Below are positions 49,587-61,567 of a stretch of DNA of 64,000 nt, piece by piece. Both the position numbers and the translations under genes were made by a program. The notes beneath the pieces are model-generated. The model was given only the letters and a program-made list of their open reading frames with translations. It ran no database searches and was not told the origin of the DNA. Origin of the DNA: Chondrilla cf. caribensis (Eukaryota; Porifera; Demospongiae; Chondrillida; Chondrillidae); contig OZ026558.1 in assembly GCA_964020155.1 (NCBI GenBank), positions 4,111,469 through 4,175,468 of the forward strand. The letters run 5' to 3'. Within the stretch, counting starts at the first letter, position 1. Every line of letters begins with the position of its first letter.

Positions 49587-50274
49587 TAGTGCTGGGTGAT
49601 ACTATCGATGGTATCGATACATTCCTACATTCATTCTTGATATACAGAGGGCGACTATTGGCAGTATTGCCTATATAATGTATTATATATACAGTGCACG
49701 TTGTGAAGGCAAAATGGCTGCCAGCAAGGATTGAACTTCGTAAATATAATCTGTCGCCTCTTCCTGGTGCTATCAGCGAAGTATTGAAATATTTTGGGTT
49801 TGAAAGTAACTTTGGAAAGCTCGTCGACTGCCGCGAGGTAAGCGCCCAAAAGTAGCGGAGTAGATACTGAAATGTGCTGCATACGCATAAAGATACGTAA
49901 GATAACTAAGTAAAATATACGCAAGAAAGTACCTGTGCATCCCTGCCACCAGTGTACCTTCTGAAAGGCTCTTTAGTACAGCTGGCAACATTGTAACAGC
50001 AAAGAGGTCATGCGTGGATGCTGACAATGTTGCCATGCTGTGTTTTCTGCATGATAACTTGCCTTAAACGGTTTCTTTTGTTTTAATTAGCTGTGTAACT
50101 TGCTTTTATCTTTTTTTTGCTTATGCTATCAGTATAACTTGCAGTGTAATGTCAATTCAATGTAAGTGTCACTTTGATTCCCAATAATTTAAATTCTACC
50201 AATACATCGGGTATATCATGATACTCTCCTAAGGTATCGTGATATGCAGAAAACGTCATTATTGCCCAACACTA
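49587..50274 (+). mobile_element. Non-autonomous hAT (Ac/ZBED-type) element
   Basis: A 688-bp element with ends TAGTGCTGGGTGATA and the complement of TTATTGCCCAACACTA, flanked by a perfect 8-bp target duplication ATATGTAT (49579-49586 and 50275-50282). The equivalent site at 45802-45809 in the paralogous spacer is empty and carries a single ATATGTAT. On plus, 49933-50067 encodes a hAT dimerisation C-terminus ([20 protein letters not shown] and a stop at LHDNLP). Near 49,780-49,838 a YFGFESNFGKLVDC frame before a GTAAGC resembles the start of a BED finger. The middle of the transposase is deleted. Confidence 0.9.
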
Positions 50275-51166
50275 ATATGTATGTGTACATTCATAAATTA
50301 TTTGTGTATATACCACCTTTAGGAGAGGATACACAGGGAATGGATCCTTTGTATGGGATACCAAGGGTGAAGCTTGAGGTGTTCAACAAAAGGACCCATT
50401 CCCTGTATTTCCTTCCTAGAGGTGACATAAATAACATGTATCCCATTGGCTGATTGCTGACCTTACAATACCTATTTGTAAGCTAGTTGTGAGTGAAACA
50501 GCAAAACATGTCTACATTAGTCTACATATGTACGTTGACTAGTGTTTGGGTTTCATTCCTGCTAATCAATACAAAATGGCCACTGTCTGTTTCTAGGTTG
50601 GTCTACTTCCCAGATCCACCTTCTGACACCATTTCATAGTCATCGGAGGAGTGGGTCTGGTATCTATCCGCAGTGTCCTTGATTAATGATTGTGTAGTGC
50701 CTCGTGATATTCACACCATAATAATCATGTCAGATCGCCGTTATTGTTCAAATGATCTCAAATGTCAGTTTTACATACATACATGTAGTCTCCATACGTA
50801 CATTATGATGAAGGCTTTATCATGGGATATATGGATGTGTGCACAGTGGACTATCCACACATGTTCTGTAAGCATACTGCACATACATACGTATGTGCAG
50901 TATGCTTAGTATTGATCGTTGTTCACAATGGACTAAGTACATTCATAGGTACACAATGTCATGCACAACTCGACACATTTATGTGGTCTCAATCCATTAT
51001 TACTTGAAGTACACTCAAAGACTACAACTGATAATATGATATAACTGATGTTGAGAGTGTGATGATAAAGTATATGATCTACTGTGTATACTAGATATGT
51101 ACTAGTGAGATGATGTGTTTATAGAGTATTGATGAAGTGCACATGTGTGTGTTAGTACTACATGAG

Positions 51167-52090
51167 TTAGTGGATGTAAATTTCCAACAATTCTGTTCCA
51201 AAGTTGTCATACTTGAGTTCACGAGTAGCACACCATCGAACTGTGATGTCATTGTTTGTCTCTTGTTTGATTGTCCTCCAAAACCATGGTAGTCGTGTAT
51301 TAGCACAGCAGTTGGTCCCAGGGTAGCAGTCCTTCCCATCCCAGAGGGTGTTGTTGCTGTACCACTGTGGAGAACCTCCAGTAACAGTGGCAGCATCACA
51401 ATAATAGTCAGTATCCACATAAGATGGTGGTGAGTGTCCAGGGTATTTGGCACAGGGACAGTTGCAGTTATCAGATCCTACTTCACGATACCCGGCAGCA
51501 TAAGACCAGATGTGGCTGTCATTGTCACCTAATGGTCCTTGTGTGATGGACAGACCAGTGAGGTAGTGTTGATTGAGGGGACGGTTGTTATGGAGAAATG
51601 CACAAGGAGCATAGAATGGGTACCCCAGAGCTCTCCCACAGACATGGTTGTATGGTATCCCATGAACTGGAAAGACAACAGGGTCACAGTGGTTATCCAG
51701 TGAAGGTCCACACACTCTCTTTCCACCAGCCCAGTACTGAGCCAGAGGTGGTGGACACTGTTGACAGGGTGAGGTCATATCGACATGGGCCACTCTCATC
51801 ATACCTACAATTCCACATCGTTCTTGTTCCATTTCACAATAAAACTGTCGTGCAGTGTTATTGTAGGTGTAAGACTTGATCCAGTACAGTCCCGATTTGG
51901 CATTCCTATTGCAGTGGTATATGTCGTGACAGGAATTGGCTGGTTTGTCTCTAGTGAGTCCAATCTGGCATTGTGGGCATTGAGTGGAAGTGTTCCTGTT
52001 GGAGACAGCCTTAGTGCTCTCTCCACTGGCAAAGGTGTTGGTCCATCCAAGGAGAATGAGTGGAAATAGAAGATAGAGAGGAGTAGTCAT
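51167..52090 (-). CDS. Array gene 5: secreted cysteine-rich protein (307 aa)
   Basis: An intact copy with leader MTTPLYLLF. Variable blocks: DNH at 132-134, PFYAPCAFLH at 158-167 followed by the unusual NNRPLNQHY (others NTRPLSQHY), GYREVGSDNC at 200-209 and TRELKYDN at 289-296. Residue 81 is Arg. It shares PFYAPCAF with genes 1 and 2 and the ELKY motif with gene 1. The 5' exon-like edge is at 52602. Confidence 0.85.
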   Translation of the reverse strand: MTTPLYLLFPLILLGWTNTFASGESTKAVSNRNTSTQCPQCQIGLTRDKPANSCHDIYHCNRNAKSGLYWIKSYTYNNTARQFYCEMEQERCGIVGMMRVAHVDMTSPCQQCPPPLAQYWAGGKRVCGPSLDNHCDPVVFPVHGIPYNHVCGRALGYPFYAPCAFLHNNRPLNQHYLTGLSITQGPLGDNDSHIWSYAAGYREVGSDNCNCPCAKYPGHSPPSYVDTDYYCDAATVTGGSPQWYSNNTLWDGKDCYPGTNCCANTRLPWFWRTIKQETNNDITVRWCATRELKYDNFGTELLEIYIH

Positions 52091-52773
52091 GACTGTCCAC
52101 TCTGCTGTTCAACTGTCACCAAATAACTGAGTCAGAAGTTCCCTTCAGATTGTGGTTGTTAACAGGAATGTTTGGATGCCTTATTTGGTGCTAAGTTGGG
52201 ATCTACGTATGTATGCACCATTCTGTATGTAAACCAGCATATGCATTATATATACATAAGAATGTATGGATATGCTGTATGTACTGTAGGTATGTATGTG
52301 TTTTGTGTCTATTCTATTCAATGCATTTTGCAGTATTCCCCATATAGAGTTTAGTATGTTACACACAGATGTGTATCATGTATTGCATGCAGTGGTATGA
52401 TTTAAGTGTGTATGTGTACATGTGTGTAAGTACTGTACTGTTTTGAAGGGTACACTGTACATTCTACAGTATTCTCCATAGTAGAGTTTTTGTACAGTTC
52501 ACATAGACATATATACTATACACATACATTATGTTGAATACTGTAACTTTGTGTATTATATTATGCAGTACTGTACATATGTATGTATGTTGATTTCTTA
52601 CCTTGTTGTGGTGCCAGCTAGTCTGGAGCACTGCAGTGGCATCACCTGGGTCACCACATGTAATCCAATTACCTTGTACCAGAGGTTACAGTCATAATTG
52701 GAAGGTCTCCATTATTGCACTAATGCAGTACACACAATACACACATACGTACATGCGTACATTGCATACAGTA

Positions 52774-53169
52774 CAGTTCAAAAGAAACTAAACGTTACCG
52801 GATAAAAGTTACCTGTTAATCCGATAATGGTTAACGCTTATCGGTTAAAAGTTAACTGATTTTTGGTAACCATTAACCGATAACCGTCAATGGTATGTTA
52901 TAAATTCTTAATCGTTGAAGAATAAGGACTTAATATCGAAAGTGAGTGTTTGAGTAACGATTTAAAAGTACAAAATGCACGGGAGCATCTCTCGTCTTCC
53001 TGGATCTAGTCGACCGACTCTTCAACGGATCGTTCATGAGTTACGCAATTCACAGCTGTCAAGTGGTAATAATACGCTTACGTATTAATAATGACATAAT
53101 GAGAAAACTACCGGTAACGGTTAAATGTTAACTGAAAACAGGAAATTACCGTTTTGTTTTTTTGAACTG
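52774..53169. mobile_element. MITE with CAGTTCAAAA inverted ends
   Basis: A 396-bp element with ends CAGTTCAAAAGAAACTAAAC and the complement of GTTTTGTTTTTTTGAACTG, flanked by TA. The interior has repeated GTTAACSGATAA/TTACCGGT motifs. The paralogous spacers lack it, so it is a recent insertion relative to the duplications. Confidence 0.7.
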
Positions 53170-53213
53170 TACCATACATACGTATGTACATACTACGTAT
53201 ATGTACATATGTA

Positions 53214-53379
53214 CAATGAATTCTCGTTAATCTGCTGAAGATTGTTTTCCAAATATATGGTGGATTAACGAGTTTGGTGGCTATTCATCAGTACTTGTAT
53301 ATTATGCTGGTACTGGGAAATTGTGGCAGATTACGAGGTTTGGCAGATGAGGTGGTGGTGGAGTAATGAGAATTCACTG
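53214..53379. mobile_element. pogo-like MITE (family M1)
   Basis: Flanked by TA; left end CAATGAATTCTCGTTAATC, right end AATGAGAATTCACTG. Confidence 0.75.
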
Positions 53380-54383
53380 TACATCAGACCATATACATGT
53401 ATGTACCTAATATCTTGCTGTGCTGGCTAGCCATAACTGGTACCAGAGGTTTCCCTAGCATTATTGAAAGGTTTCTGAATATCCGTGTGTTGATACAATG
53501 TACATACACACATGAGAATACAGAATGTACGTATTTTGCAGTATATACGTAGTACTTGTATGTACGTACATATAGTGTGTGTGTGTGTGAGAGAGGGTGT
53601 GTGAGAGGGTGTGTGTGAGGGTGTGAGAGGGTGTGTGTGAGGGTGTGTGTGTGTGTGTGTGGAATGGTGTCTGGGAGGGTGTGTCAAATGTGCTATTCTG
53701 TGAAAGTACTCATCCTTGTAACTTGTACCTCCTCCCTTTGGAAACATGTTTGTCCCATCACTTCTTTGCAGCCACATTCTACCCTCTTACTCTTGGCCCC
53801 TTTTCTGAAGAAACCCTCACTAGTGTTGGGTGTGATTGTACAGTACAGTACATGTAGTATTGTAAACACACAGTCACCTGAACCCGGGCTTGTTACGTTG
53901 CCCTACGTATAATGCATACGTAACAGATTGTACGTATACTAGTGTTCTGTATGTACAGTATATGTACTACATATTTAATATTGTGTGTATGAAAATTTAA
54001 AAAATATATTAATGTCAAACTGCTTTCAAGGTCATTACCAATCATGTCTAAGACTTATTGTATGTATGTGATCAGTACACCATTGAGGAGTGTTATGATG
54101 AGTCAATGAATAACTGTATGTATACAGTACTTACACACCTTGTAATACACAGTGTGTTTATCAATACCAGGCATGTATTGTACGTACATACATATGCACA
54201 CCATGCAGTACACATGTACAACTCGGCACATTGACACGGTCTCAATCCATTATTACTTGAAGTACACTCAAAGACTACAACTGATAACATGATATAACTG
54301 ATGTTTAGTATTTTATGTACATTTTGTATGTGTATGTTTGGATATAGGTGCAGTACTACATATGCAGGTATTGTGAAAGTGCT

Positions 54384-54468
54384 TAGTGCTCTCTCCACTG
54401 GCAAAGGTGTTGGTCCATCCAAGGAGAATGAGTGGGAATAGAAACATAAGCACAGTAGTCACTTTCAT
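54384..54468 (-). pseudogene. Array gene remnant: MKV-type leader only
   Basis: On minus, ATG at 54468 starts MKVTTVLMFLFPLILLGW and continues through NTFASGESTK, then breaks off into unrelated sequence (HFHNTC). The sequence at 54,230-54,300, which directly follows in transcription sense, already matches the 3' flank of the other copies. One deletion of about 0.9 kb or more has therefore removed nearly the entire mature protein. Confidence 0.85.
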
Positions 54469-55907
54469 GACTATTTCTTTCAGCTCTCCACACGAAACTG
54501 GGTATTTGTATATAAACTGACCCTACGTCTGTTGCTTATCTGTAGTGTGCAAATCAATGTGTGTCTATGTCCCGTAATTATATAACCCAGGGTGTGTGTG
54601 TGGTATTAATTGATTTAGTGAATTCATTGGAACCATGTATTAGACATGACTTTATATTTCATACTTGATACTAATGTCCCGTCTGCGGTGTAATTGTACT
54701 GTACATATGTGAAGCTTGCATGACTAACACAATAAGTATACAATAATGTGTTACATACGTACGTATTATATACACTACATGCATGTTATATTTAATGCAC
54801 ATAATGTTAGGTTGTAGCTGTTTTTGTACTTATTAGATCAGAGCAACAGTATCCATATCACATTTGGTGTGCCAGCTGTGTTCTGTAATTCTATTTATGT
54901 CGACATTGGCTCATTGAGGAAGAGCCACTCATTGATACATGTACTCATGTACTCACAGTGCATGTATGTATGTCTCAGTACTAGTTCCACTTGAGTCCAG
55001 TGGGATGTGTGTAGTGTGTGCATCGCCGATTTCCACCTTCACAACCTACAACCTGTTACAACTGTGTGGACCTTGGAACAAGGACTGATAGTGAGTGGTA
55101 GCCATGTGTGTACACCACATACACACCTCCTACATACGTACATTGAAATACAGTACATATTGATCAACACTGTATGCACTGTACATGTGTATATCTACAC
55201 TACAGTTTGTGTTTTTGGTGTGTATCTCGACCACTGCAATGAAGTACTCCATGTACTAAGTGTAAGAGTCACACATTGATACATGTATGTAAGTATGTGA
55301 TATGAATATCTCTGAGTCAGCACTAGTGTCACTGGAGTCTGGAGGAATGTGTGTAGTGTGTGCATCACTGGTTTCCACATACACAATGAAATACGTACAC
55401 TGTACATGTATTCAATTGCAGTGATATGTTAGTGTCAACAACACATGCATGTATGTAATATGATGTGTGTACATACCTACAACCAGACACTATCATGATC
55501 TCAATCCAATATTGATAGTAGTATACTCAAAGACTGCAACTGATCAGTAGTAGTAGTTATTTCAAACTGTAATATCAGTCAGTAGATGTGGGAGATACAA
55601 GACTCTACTCATAGTCTGTAATATGTACCATGTACAGTATGTATTGGAGTTCCATGTTGACATGTGTATACTGTATGTGAATGCATACTATGTACACATG
55701 CACAACTAGTCACATTCACATGGTCTCAATCCATTATTACTTGAAGTACACTCAAAGACTACAACTGATAATATGATATAACTGATGTTGAGAGTGTGAT
55801 GATAAAGTGCATATATGATCTACTGTGTATACTAGATATGTACTAGTGAGATGATGTGTGTGTAGAGTATTGATGAAGTGTACATGTGTGTGTTAGTACT
55901 ACATGAG

Positions 55908-56831
55908 TTAGTGGATGTAGATTTCCAACAATTCTGTTCCAAAATTGTCAGACTTGAGGTCACGATCAGCACACCATCGAACTGTGATGTCATTGTTTGT
56001 CTCTTGTTTGAGTGTCCTCCAAAACCATGGTAGTCGTGTATTAGCACAGCAGTTGGTCCCAGGGTAGCAGTCCTTCCCATCCCAGAGGGTGTTGTTGGTG
56101 TACCACTGTTGGGAACCTGCAGTAACAGTGGCAGTGTCACAATAATAGTCAGTACCCACATAAGACGGTGGTGAGTGTCCAGGGTATTTGGCACAGGGAC
56201 AGTTGCAATGAGCAGATCCTACTTCACGATATCCAGCAGCATAAGACCAGATATGGCTGTCATTGTCACCTAATGGTCCTTGTGTGATGGACAGACCAGT
56301 GAGGTAGTGTTGACTGAGGGGACGTGTGTTGTAGTAGAATGCACAAGGATGATGGAATGAGTACCCCAGAGCTCTCCCACAGACATGGTTGTATGGTATC
56401 CCATGAACTGGAAAGACAACAGGGTCACAGCGGTAGTCCAGTGAAGGTCCACACACTCTCTTCCCACCAGCCCAGTACTGAGCCAGAGGTGGTGGACACT
56501 GTTGACAGGGTGAGGTCATATCAACTTGGGCCACTCTCATCATACCTACAATTCCACATCGTTCTTGTTCCATTTCACAGTAAAACTGTTATGCAGTGTT
56601 ATTGTAGGTGTAAGTCTTGATCCAGTACAGTCCCGATTTGGCATTCCTATTGCAGTGGTATATGTCGTGACAGGAATTGGCTGGTTTGTCTCTAGTGAGT
56701 CCAATCTGGCATTGTGGGCATTGAGCGGAAGTGTTCCTGTTGGAGACAGCCTTAGTGCTCTCTCCACTGGCAAAGGTGTTGGTCCATCCAAGGAGAATGA
56801 GTGGGAATAGAAGATAGAGAGAAGTAGTCAT
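55908..56831 (-). pseudogene. Array gene 6: single premature stop at codon 81
   Basis: Full-length array copy with leader MTTSLYLLF, but codon 81 is TAA where gene 4 has CAA; the two frames 56831-56589 and 56573-55908 are otherwise collinear with no indel. Downstream variable blocks: DYR, SFHHPCAFYY, GYREVGSAHC and DRDLKSDN. One C-to-T change and no other lesion indicates very recent inactivation, a polymorphic null allele, or a sequencing error. The 5' exon-like edge at 57343 is kept. A product stopping at residue 80 would lack nearly all of the fold. Confidence 0.85.
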
Positions 56832-57540
56832 GACTGTCCACTCTGCTGTTCAACTGTCACCAAATAACTGAGTCAGAAGTTCCCTTCAGATTGTGGTTGT
56901 TAACAGGAATGTTTGGATGCCTTATTTGGTGTTTAGTTGGGATCTACGTACGTATGCACCATTCTGTATGTACACCAACATATGCATTATATATACATAA
57001 GAATGTATAGATATGCTGTATGTACTGTAGATACGTATGTGTTTTGTGTCTATTCTATTCAATGCATTTTGCAGTATTCCCCATATAGAGTTTAGTATGG
57101 TACACACAGATGTGTATCATGTATTGCATACTGTGGTATTATGTAAGTGTGTATGTGTGCCTGTGTGTAAGTACTGTACTGTTTTGAAGGGTACACTGTA
57201 CATTCTACAGTATTCTCCATAGTAGAGTTTTTGTACAGTTCACATAGACATATATACTATACACATACATTATATTGAATATTGTATCTTTGTGTATTAT
57301 ATTATACAGTACTGTACATATGTATGTATGTTGATTTCTTACCTTGTTGTGGTGCCAGCTAGTCTGGAGCACTGCAGTGGCATCACCTGGGTCACCACAT
57401 CTAATCCAATTGCCTTGCACCAGAGGTTACAGTCATGATTGGAAGATTTCTACATTTTTTCACCAATGCAGTACACACAATACACACATACGTACAATTC
57501 ATACAGATATATGTACGTACATACTTTATGTACATGTGTA

Positions 57541-57719
57541 CAGTGAATTCTCGTTAATCTGCTGCAAATTGTTTTCCAAGTACATATATGGTGGATTAAT
57601 GAGTTTGGTGAGTTAACTGGATATTCATCAATACTTGTATATTATGCTGGTACTGGGAAATTGTGGCAGATTACAAGGTTTGGCAGATGAGGTGGTGGCG
57701 GATCAACGAGAATTCACTG
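57541..57719. mobile_element. pogo-like MITE (family M1)
   Basis: A 179-bp copy with CAGTGAATTCTCGTTAATC and CAACGAGAATTCACTG ends between TA dinucleotides. Confidence 0.8.
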
Positions 57720-57979
57720 TACATGAGACCATTTTAATATGTACCTAATATCTTGCTGTGCTGGCTAGCCATAACTGGTACCAGAGGTTTCCCTAGTATT
57801 ATTGAAAGGTTTCCAAGTATCCGTGTGTTGATACAATTACGTATGTACACACATGAGAATACAAAGCATACATACGTACGTACACGTACATACTGTATGT
57901 ATGCACATACGCACATATTCATATACAGAATGTACGTGCGTATTTTGCAGTACGTATAAAGTATTTGTACCTATTTGTG

Positions 57980-58022
<43 letters not shown>

Positions 58023-58036
58023 GTGTGTGTGTGTCT

Positions 58037-58093
<57 letters not shown>

Positions 58094-58125
58094 TGCATGT
58101 GTGTGTGCGTGTGTGTGTGTGTGTC
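57980..58125. repeat. (TG)n microsatellite
   Basis: A TG tract with a TCTCTC interruption near 58,034, in the intergenic spacer. Confidence 0.95.
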
Positions 58126-58891
58126 ATATAATGAGTGTACTATTATGACCATTGTATTTTCTTGAAATTTGTCAGTGCACATTGTCGAACATACCCTCAT
58201 TACACTTGGCCAATTTCAGTTAATCATACAATATGCAGGAATAATTTGGATGAGCCTAAGTGAGCCCCACACTAGTTGTGAGTGGAACAGCAAAACATGT
58301 CTACATCAGTCTACATATGTACATTGACTGATGTTTGGGTTTCATTCCTGCTAATCAATACAAAATGGCCACTGTCTGTTTCTAGGTTAGTCTACTTCCC
58401 AGATCCACCTTCTGACACCATTTCATAGTCATCGGAGGAGTGGGTCTGGTGTCTATCTGCAGTGTCCTTGGCTGTTGATTGCATAATGCCTCGTGATACT
58501 CACACCATAATAATCACGTCAGATCAGTTATTGTTCAAATGGTCTCAATGTCAGTTTTACATACATACATGTACTCTCCATACATTATGATGGAGGCTTG
58601 TATCATGGGATATATGGATATGTGTGCAGTGGACTATCCACACATGTTCTGTATGTATACATATACAATATTCATACGTATGTACAGTACATACTCGGCA
58701 CATTCATGTGGTCTCAATCCATTATTACTTGAAGTACACTCAAAGATTGCAACTGATAATATGATATAACTGATGTTGAGAGTGTGATGGTAAAGTATAT
58801 GACCTACTGTGTATACTAGATATGTACTAGTGAGATGATGTGTGTGTAGAGTATTGATGAAGTGTACATGTGTGTGTTAGTACTACATGAG

Positions 58892-59821
58892 TTAGTGGAT
58901 GTAAATTTCCAACAATTCTGTTCCAAAATTATCATCCCTGAGTGCACGACTAGTACACCATCGAACTGTGATGTCATTGTTTGTCTCTTGTTTGAGTGTC
59001 CTCCAAAACCATGGTAGTCGTGTATTAGCACAGCAGTTGGTCCCAGGGTAGCAGTTCTTCCCGTCCCAGAGGGTGTTGTTGCTGTACCACTGTTGGGAAC
59101 CTGCAGTAACAGTGGCAGTGTCGCAATAGTAGTCAGTACCCACATAAGATGGTGGTGAGTGTCCAGGGTGTTTGGCACAGGGACAGTTGTGGATATTAGA
59201 TTCTACTTCACTAACACCGGCAGCATAAGACCAGATATAGCTGTCATTGTCACCTAATGGTCCTTGTGTGATGGACAGACCAGTGAGGTAGTGTTGACTG
59301 AGGGGACGGGTGTTTTGGTCAAATGCACAAGAAGCATAGAACGAGTACCCCAGAGCTCTCCCACAGACATGGTTGTATGGTATCCCATGAGCTGAAAAGA
59401 CAACAGGGTCACAGCGGCTATCAAGTGAAGGTCCACACACTCTCTTCCCACCAACCCAGTACTGAGCCAGAGGTGGTGGACACTGTTGACAGGGTGAGGT
59501 CATATTGACGTGGGCCACTCTCATCATACCTACAATTCCACATCGTTCTTGTTCCATTTCACAATAAAACTGGTGTGCAGTGTTATTGTAGGTGTAAGTC
59601 TTGATCCAGTACAGTCCCGATTTGGCATTCCTATTGCAGTGGTATATGTCGTGACAGGAATTGGCTGGTTTGTCTCTAGTGAGTCCAATCTGACATTGTG
59701 GGCATTGAGCGGAAGTGTTCCTGTTGGAGACAGCCTTAGTGCTCTCTCCACTGGCTAAGGTGACAGTCCATCCAAGGAGAATGAGTGGAAGAAGAGGAAT
59801 ATGTACAGCGATCACTTTCAT
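58892..59821 (-). CDS. Array gene 7: secreted cysteine-rich protein, MKV-type leader (309 aa)
   Basis: The leader MKVIAVHIPLLPLILLGW is a variant of the gene 2 leader, followed by TVTLASGESTK. Variable blocks: DSR, SFYASCAFDQ, GVSEVESNIH and SRALRDDN. The proline of the APCAF or HPCAF motif found in other copies is Ser here. The upstream region (59,822-60,130) matches neither the MTTS-class nor the gene 2 class, so this copy seems to have a third type of 5' region. The mature part is otherwise near-identical to its neighbours. Confidence 0.85.
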   Translation of the reverse strand: MKVIAVHIPLLPLILLGWTVTLASGESTKAVSNRNTSAQCPQCQIGLTRDKPANSCHDIYHCNRNAKSGLYWIKTYTYNNTAHQFYCEMEQERCGIVGMMRVAHVNMTSPCQQCPPPLAQYWVGGKRVCGPSLDSRCDPVVFSAHGIPYNHVCGRALGYSFYASCAFDQNTRPLSQHYLTGLSITQGPLGDNDSYIWSYAAGVSEVESNIHNCPCAKHPGHSPPSYVGTDYYCDTATVTAGSQQWYSNNTLWDGKNCYPGTNCCANTRLPWFWRTLKQETNNDITVRWCTSRALRDDNFGTELLEIYIH

Positions 59822-60217
59822 GTCTGTTTGTTACATTAAACTCCGTAACAACTGGTCCTCATACAATACGTTCTGACTATCCTTGTGGTTATAACTGGTG
59901 GTGTAGCACATTTGTGAGCAGAGCTGGAACATTTGTACCATTTGTATGTTGATAAGTATGTGATTACGATCTTCATCAAGACTGGATGAATAGCACAAGT
60001 AGTGAATCCTCGACTTCTGTATACACGTACCTATCTAACTGTTACTGATGTGATAGCAGCTGTCTGGACGTCTGTAGTGGAGTATGTGTATTTACATAGG
60101 CTGTGGGAATGAGTGGGGAGAAGGTATAATGTGTAGCCTGCATTTCTGGAGGCAGCTGCCCCTATAATATTTTCAATTCAACTTTTAGAATGTAACACTT
60201 GACATACGAAGATGTAC

Positions 60218-60292
<75 letters not shown>

Positions 60293-61567
60293 TTCATTTG
60301 TGTACCCACAACAGTGAACTTACATCATAATGAACGTTGCATAAAAGATGATTGATTTAGAAAGACCATAAATTGGGCTAGAATTCATACACAAAGCCTT
60401 AGGCAAGCATTATATCTATTCTTTCAAACCTGGAAGAGACACCCAGGATATTGAGTATGAGGCCAGTAACCTCTTGAGTTTTTTTTACTTTTTACTTGAA
60501 TTACTTGTTTTCAAAGTAGGACTTCATTTTTAGGTACAGACGGAGTGTTCACACTTTGTTCGCACTACCTAGGGTCCCTCAGCTAGGTTGAGTGTCATTC
60601 TACCAGGTCTGACAATGTCAGTGCAAAGATGTTTTCTTGTTGTAACATTGGTATATGTTGCTGTTGGTTTGGGGAGCACTGTGAGGTATTGGTGAGTACT
60701 GAAATACCTGACCTCAATCAGCTACTGTGCACATATCAAGTGAAGTGTGGATGCATCACACTCAGGTGCACACTAACAAAGACTTATACAGTACAACCAT
60801 CCAGTATATTGTAGACTGTATACTAGTGTTCCATATGTACATTGAGTACATACATTATTGTACACATGCAGTCACCTTAACCAAAGCTTGAACTATAATG
60901 TATACATAGCAGACTGTATACTAGTGTTCTGTATGTACATTCAATACATGTAGTATTGTATGCATACATTTATACAGTCTCCATTGATTACAGCCATTTG
61001 TACCATGTATACATGTACAAACTGTACAGTATACAGTACATATTATACATATGTATGTGCATTATGTAAGTACATACTGTATGTATTGTTGTACAACATT
61101 GATTCTGTGAGATATTGGTGACTACCATAAATACCTGACCTCCATTAGCTACTGTGCACATATTAAGGTATGTAAGTGTGGATGAATCACATTTATGTTC
61201 ACACCTTCTGCTTCAATACAGTCAGGTAACAAGATGTACGTACGTATTGTGATATAGTAGAATGTCTTATAATCTTTTATGTGTACAGTATATGTATTAC
61301 TGGTCAATATTGAATATGTATTATTAGGTACATACGTATGTACATATTCCTACATGTACACATGCACAACTAGTCACATTCAAATGGTCTCAATTCATTA
61401 TTACTTGAAGTACACTCAAAGACTACAACTGATAATATGATATAACTGATGTTGAGAGTGTGATGATAAAGTATATGATCTACTGTGTATACTAGATATG
61501 TACTAGTGAGATGATGTGTGTGTAGAGTATTGATGAAGTGTACATGTGTGTGTTAGTACTACATGAG
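59822..61567. other. Spacer between array genes 7 and 8
   Basis: Contains a distinct upstream region of gene 7, a family E element (60152-60505) interrupted by a (TG)n tract (60219-60294), a segment at 60,530-60,765 duplicated from 39.9 kb, and the common 3' flank of gene 8 from about 61,340. Confidence 0.6.
60152..60505. mobile_element. Dispersed element family E
   Basis: GGAGGCAGCTGCCCCTATAA at the left, GGGCTAGAATTCATAC inside and CTTGAATTACTTG at the right are shared with the repeat that hosts the Crypton pair in POLE intron 10. No ORF. Confidence 0.6.

Larger units (their letters stand above)
47643..51166. other. Spacer between array genes 4 and 5
   Basis: Same module order as the 43.9-46.7 kb spacer: exon-like edge 48159, M1 MITE, CAGACTGTCCAAC element (about 48,835-49,322), then a hAT insertion absent from the paralogous spacer, and the plus exon-like pair at 50,322-50,632. 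Confidence 0.65.
52091..55907. other. Spacer between array genes 5 and 6
   Basis: Contains the 5' exon-like segment of gene 5 (edge 52602), a MITE with CAGTTCAAAA ends (52774-53169), an M1 MITE (53214-53379), a GT/GA-rich tract at 53,575-53,670, the array-gene remnant near 54.4 kb with its MKV-class upstream module, and the common 3' flank of gene 6. Confidence 0.65.
56832..58891. other. Spacer between array genes 6 and 7
   Basis: Contains the 5' exon-like segment (edge 57343), an M1 MITE (57541-57719), an exon-like segment near 57,765-57,800, a long (TG)n tract (57980-58125) and the second piece of the plus exon-like pair near 58,385-58,435. Confidence 0.6.

Noticed and set aside
55908..56831. 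Treating gene 6 as two separate genes
   Set aside because: The two frames are collinear with one intact copy and separated by a single in-frame stop, so one broken gene is the simpler reading.
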